Part shown: positions 61,324-64,000 of the stretch, piece after piece
Position numbering within the stretch: position 1 is the first letter of the stretch
Layout of the letters: each line of letters starts with the position of its first letter
Assembly (NCBI GenBank): GCA_049324535.1
Contig: JBMOOG010000001.1
Coordinates: 1-64,000 of the forward strand
From: JBMOOG01 sp049324535
GTDB taxonomy: Bacteria > Pseudomonadota > Alphaproteobacteria > Rhodobacterales > Rhodobacteraceae
Direction of reading: 5' to 3'
DNA length: 64,000 nt
The notes under the pieces: generated by a model
Told to the model about the DNA's origin: nothing
Databases searched by the model: none
Seen by the model: only the letters and a program-made list of their open reading frames with translations
Made by a program: the position numbers and the translations under genes

Positions 61324-61904
61324 CAGTTCGCCTCCAGCCGGGTGGACCGGGGAAGGCAGGCCAGCCGGTCGCCACAGGTCAGGATGGTGTCGAATCCGAG
61401 AGGGAAGAGCGCCCGGTTGGCGCGGAAGGCCCCGGTCTCGGGCAGGCTGAGCCGGGTCGCGGTGCGGATCCCGGGGCCGGAGAGCGCCGGGCCCTCGTTC
61501 GCAAGCCGGTCCGTCTCGACGATCAGCGTGGCCGACCGGTCGGGATAGTCGGGCTGGCCGATGCGGAACCGATCCACGGGTTGCAGGTCGTCCCAGCGGC
61601 CGAGGGCAAAGGCCGCCTCGCGCGCCGGCGCCGGCGGGGCGCCGACATGAAAGGCGATCCACGCGCGCACGGCCTCCGTGTCGGCGGCCCCGGCCAGGTG
61701 CAGGGGCGTGGTGCCGTCGCAGAGCGCAAGCACCGTGACGCCCGCGGCGACGGAGAGCGGCGCCGGGGGCATGGCGCCCGAGACCCCGTGGATGGTTCCG
61801 GGCCGGGCCATCGCCTCGAGGAGCGCGCGAAAGGCGCGGGCCGAGTCGATCGGGCCTTCGGCAAAGCCTCCGGCCAGCGCATCGGGATGGGTCGCGGCGG
61901 TCAT
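61323..61904 (-). CDS. phnH: C-P lyase subunit PhnH
   Basis: Structural subunit of the PhnGHIJ core. The 193-residue protein includes ARAFRALLEAMARPGTIHGV near the N terminus and GDRLACLPRSTRLE at the C terminus, typical of PhnH. ATG at 61904 overlaps the phnG stop by four bases. Length matches the family (about 190-200). Confidence 0.92.
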   Translation of the reverse strand: MTAATHPDALAGGFAEGPIDSARAFRALLEAMARPGTIHGVSGAMPPAPLSVAAGVTVLALCDGTTPLHLAGAADTEAVRAWIAFHVGAPPAPAREAAFALGRWDDLQPVDRFRIGQPDYPDRSATLIVETDRLANEGPALSGPGIRTATRLSLPETGAFRANRALFPLGFDTILTCGDRLACLPRSTRLEAN

Positions 61905-62344
61905 GCGTCCTCTCCCCGCACCATGGTGAAGAACTCGACCCGCGTGGCCTCGGCCCTGTCGGCCCGCGCCGCCTGCCGTGCCCCGGCCTCGGCCGCGAGC
62001 GTGTCGATCACCCGGATGCGCAGCGCGTCGGCGGCGTCGGTCTGCATGAGCGCGTCGAGCACGGCCGCCCGGCGGGCATGATCCCTGTCGCGCCCCTGCA
62101 CCCAGGCATGGCCCACCGCGCCGCCGGAAAGCCGCACCGAACAGCGGGTCACGGTCATCTCGCCGAGGTTGAAGGCCGCGCCGGTCGCGCCGATCCGCCC
62201 GCGCACCATGACCGCTCCGATTTCCGGCGCGCGCACGAGTTCATGCTGCGGCAGGTCGGGAAACAGGTCGCGCAGCCGCTCCGGCGGGGCCTTGGCCAGG
62301 ATGGACATCCAGCCCTTGCGCGGGCCATCGGGTGATGCGGTCAT
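61901..62344 (-). CDS. phnG: C-P lyase subunit PhnG
   Basis: Small subunit of the PhnGHI complex. The 147-residue protein shows RKGWMSILAKAPPERLRDLF and the GEMTVTRCSVRLSGGAVGHAWVQGRDRDHARRAAVLDALMQ region of the family. ATG at 62344 is preceded by GAGGA. It is the first gene of the minus-strand phnGHIJKLN run, downstream of the divergent promoter region shared with phnF. Confidence 0.92.
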   Translation of the reverse strand: MTASPDGPRKGWMSILAKAPPERLRDLFPDLPQHELVRAPEIGAVMVRGRIGATGAAFNLGEMTVTRCSVRLSGGAVGHAWVQGRDRDHARRAAVLDALMQTDAADALRIRVIDTLAAEAGARQAARADRAEATRVEFFTMVRGEDA

Positions 62345-62464
62345 GCCGTCCTCGACATCTTGCCGGGTTGTCGAAATATTTATACAACTAGACAAATATT
62401 AGCGCGCGACGATCGCCGCGCCAACCGCAGAGTTGTGAAGTTTTCAAGACAGGAGACCGACCGC
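62345..62464. promoter_or_regulatory. phnG / phnF divergent promoter region
   Basis: An AT-rich island in GC-rich DNA: AAATATT repeats at 62374-62380 and 62394-62400, 20 bases apart, and inverted TTGTC (62368-62372) and GACAA (62391-62395). On the minus strand TATAAATA lies near a plausible -10 of phnG. These are candidate PhnF operator sites. The phnF TTG with AGGAG (62451-62455) ends the region. Confidence 0.5.
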
Positions 62465-63181
62465 TTGTCCCGTCCGGCCGTCTGGACCTCGATCGCCGCT
62501 ACGCTGGGCGAGGAAATCGCGCAGGGGCACTATCGCCCCGGCGACCGGCTTCCGACCGAGGCGGCGCTGGCCGCGCGCTTCGGCGTCAACCGCCATACGG
62601 TGCGCCGGGCGCTGGCCGACCTCGCCGGCGCGGGCACGGTCGTGGCGCGGCGCGGCTCCGGCGTCTTCGTCGCCGCCCAGCCTGCGGAATACGCCATCGG
62701 GCTTCGCACCCGCTTCCACCGCAACATCGTCGCGGCCGGCCGGACGCCCTCGCGCCGGATCACCCGGATCGAGACGCGGCCGGCCAGCCCCGAGGAGGCG
62801 GGCGCGCTGGCACTGGCGCCAGGCGATCGCGTGCATGTGGTCGAGGGCGTCTCGCTGGCGGACGGCCTGCCCCTTGCCGCCTTCCGGTCGGCCTTTCCGG
62901 CCGGGCGCCTGCCGACGCTGCCGGCGTCGCTCGGGCGGCTGTCGTCGATCACCGCGGCGCTGGCGGACTGCGGGGTGCCGGACTACACCCGCGCCGGAAC
63001 CCGCCTGACCGCGCGGCTCGCCGATCCGCTGCTGGCGCTGGCGCTCGGGGTTCAGCCGGGTGCGGCCATCCTGCAATCGGTCTCGGTCAACGTGGACGGC
63101 GCCGGCCAGCCGGTCGAATACGGGCAGACGTGGTTCGCCGGGGACAGGGTGACGCTGACGGTGGACGCCGATCAGCCCTGA
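62465..63181 (+). CDS. phnF: GntR/HutC-family regulator PhnF
   Basis: Autoregulated repressor of phosphonate genes. From the TTG at 62465 (238 residues; AGGAG nine bases upstream): winged HTH (residues 1-70, LGEEIAQGHYRPGDRLPTEAALAARFGVNRHTVRRALADL) followed by a UTRA ligand-binding domain (YAIGLRTRFHRNIVAAG to the end). Divergent from phnG. Its 3' end overlaps the convergent acetyltransferase gene by ten bases. Confidence 0.93.
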   Translation: MSRPAVWTSIAATLGEEIAQGHYRPGDRLPTEAALAARFGVNRHTVRRALADLAGAGTVVARRGSGVFVAAQPAEYAIGLRTRFHRNIVAAGRTPSRRITRIETRPASPEEAGALALAPGDRVHVVEGVSLADGLPLAAFRSAFPAGRLPTLPASLGRLSSITAALADCGVPDYTRAGTRLTARLADPLLALALGVQPGAAILQSVSVNVDGAGQPVEYGQTWFAGDRVTLTVDADQP

Positions 63182-63789
63182 TACCGGTCGAGAAAGGTCT
63201 CGGCCCTGAGCGTCCGGAAATCCTGCAGCGCCGCGCGCAGGCGGGCATGGTCCCATTCCCACCAGGCCAGCGCCAGAAGCCGGTCGACGGTGCGCGCGTC
63301 GAACCGCGGGCGCAGGGGCGACGCGGGACAGCCGGCGACGATCATGAAGGGCGCCACATCCTTCGTGACCACCGCGCCGGAGGCGACGATGGCCCCGATG
63401 CCCACCGTCACCTCCGGCTTGATGATGGCCCCGTGGCCGATCCAGCAGTCCGCGCCCAGCGTGGTACGCCGCGCGGCGCGGGCCGCGAAGAAGGCCGCAT
63501 CGTCTTCGGCATCGTCCCAGTAGGACGAGGAACGGTAGATGAAATGGTGTTGCGCGGCATGGGCGAAGGGATGGTCGGTCGGGCCGATCCGGGTCATCGC
63601 CGCGATGTTCGAGAACCTCCCGACCGTGGTGTTCGCGATGTCGGCGTAGCGGTCGCAATAGGCGTAGTCCTCGAAAACGCTGTTGAGGATGCGTGACCCC
63701 GCGCCCACCTCGCACCAGGCGCCGAAGGTCGTGTCCACGATCTGGCAGTCGGGATGGACCAGCGGTGAATCGGGCGACAGCCGCGGCAT
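63172..63789 (-). CDS. Left-handed beta-helix acetyltransferase of phn loci
   Basis: A 205-residue hexapeptide-repeat protein with the WIGHGAIIKPEVTVGIGAIVASGAVVTKDVAPFMIVAGCPA ending typical of LbH acetyltransferases and the DHPFAHAAQHHFIYRSS region of the phosphonate-locus subfamily. It probably acetylates an aminoalkylphosphonate so that C-P lyase can use it, like PhnO in E. coli although of another fold. ATG at 63789 (AGGGG upstream) starts on the phnE stop (TGATG). The upstream GTG at 63792 is an alternative. Confidence 0.87.
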   Translation of the reverse strand: MPRLSPDSPLVHPDCQIVDTTFGAWCEVGAGSRILNSVFEDYAYCDRYADIANTTVGRFSNIAAMTRIGPTDHPFAHAAQHHFIYRSSSYWDDAEDDAAFFAARAARRTTLGADCWIGHGAIIKPEVTVGIGAIVASGAVVTKDVAPFMIVAGCPASPLRPRFDARTVDRLLALAWWEWDHARLRAALQDFRTLRAETFLDRYQG

Positions 63790-64000
63790 CACGACCCCTT
63801 TATGAGCTTGCGGCGCAGCCAGCCGGACAGGCTGTCCATCGCCATCACCATCAGAACGATCAGCACCATGTAATAGGCGACCTCTTCCCAGTCTTTCTGG
63901 GTGATGATCGCCTGCGTCAACAGAAGCCCGATGCCGCCGCCGACGATGGCGCCGATCACGGTCGCCGAACGGGTGTTCGATTCGAGGTAGTAGAGAACCT
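63789..64000 (-). CDS. phnE: Phosphonate ABC transporter permease PhnE (5' part outside window)
   Basis: The minus-strand frame is open from the window end to TGA at 63791-63789. The visible 70 residues are a C-terminal permease part: RSATVIGAIVGGGIGLLL and a hydrophobic VAYYMVLIVLMVMAMDSLSGWLRRKLIKG end, matching PhnE. It would import phosphonates with PhnC and PhnD, which should lie beyond 64000. Start and N terminus are not visible. Confidence 0.85.
   Translation of the reverse strand, partial: VLYYLESNTRSATVIGAIVGGGIGLLLTQAIITQKDWEEVAYYMVLIVLMVMAMDSLSGWLRRKLIKGS

Overview
The window is GC-rich chromosomal DNA from an alphaproteobacterium, most likely a member of the Rhodobacteraceae. The evidence is the divergent regB / senC-regA-hvrA redox regulatory cluster, alphaproteobacterial AddAB in place of RecBCD, the tsaE-amgK-murU-addB-addA-trxA run, a hemD-mic60-hemY run, and an RpoH-type promoter of the CTTG-N18-CCTATAT form before dnaK. 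I see no insertion sequence, prophage, integrase, CRISPR array or rRNA operon. It reads as stable core genome with two more specialised loci: a surface-glycan locus and a phosphonate (C-P lyase) locus.

Layout. 1-5 kb: the 3' part of infB, a 45-codon antisense gene lying between reciprocal terminators, then mutT, argJ and a parvulin-type PPIase on the minus strand. 5-13 kb: secA, an exported protein of unknown function, radC, and dnaK-dnaJ behind a heat-shock promoter. 13.2-25 kb: alkB, then a locus with an ABC-2 polysaccharide export permease, cysQ, kdsB, three further glycosyltransferase families, galU, galE, a GT14-type protein and a double-domain sulfotransferase. Together these suggest a sulfated, Kdo-linked surface polysaccharide. 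25-28 kb: hvrA, regA and senC divergent from regB. 28-43 kb: a PAS protein behind a CtrA-type site, tsaE-amgK-murU-addB-addA, trxA, hslV-membrane protein-hslU, and a lipoprotein hydrolase. 43-48.6 kb: an MFS transporter, a LysR regulator (hvrB-like), a 48-codon gene, an HD hydrolase, ahcY, a methyltransferase and a DUF2853 gene. 48.8-55.4 kb: EVE, YciI, gpsA and tsaD divergent from hemD-mic60-hemY, then tRNA-Thr(CGT). 55.4-64 kb: a C-P lyase locus with phnM, a DUF1045 gene, phnN, phnL, phnK, phnJ, phnI, phnH and phnG, divergent phnF, a phn-type acetyltransferase, and the 3' end of phnE running off the window.

The genes are densely packed. Many neighbours overlap by 1-4 bases (ATGA or TGATG), and several convergent pairs overlap at their stop codons. 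Several starts appear to be TTG or GTG (cysQ, the GT at 20.9 kb, mic60, phnF, hvrA, regB, mutT), chosen here from Shine-Dalgarno spacing and family N termini. The least-characterised items are the two very small genes, the tandem sulfotransferase, the C-terminal half of the GT14 protein, the HemY-type protein with a LapB-like zinc ribbon, and several inverted-repeat operators.
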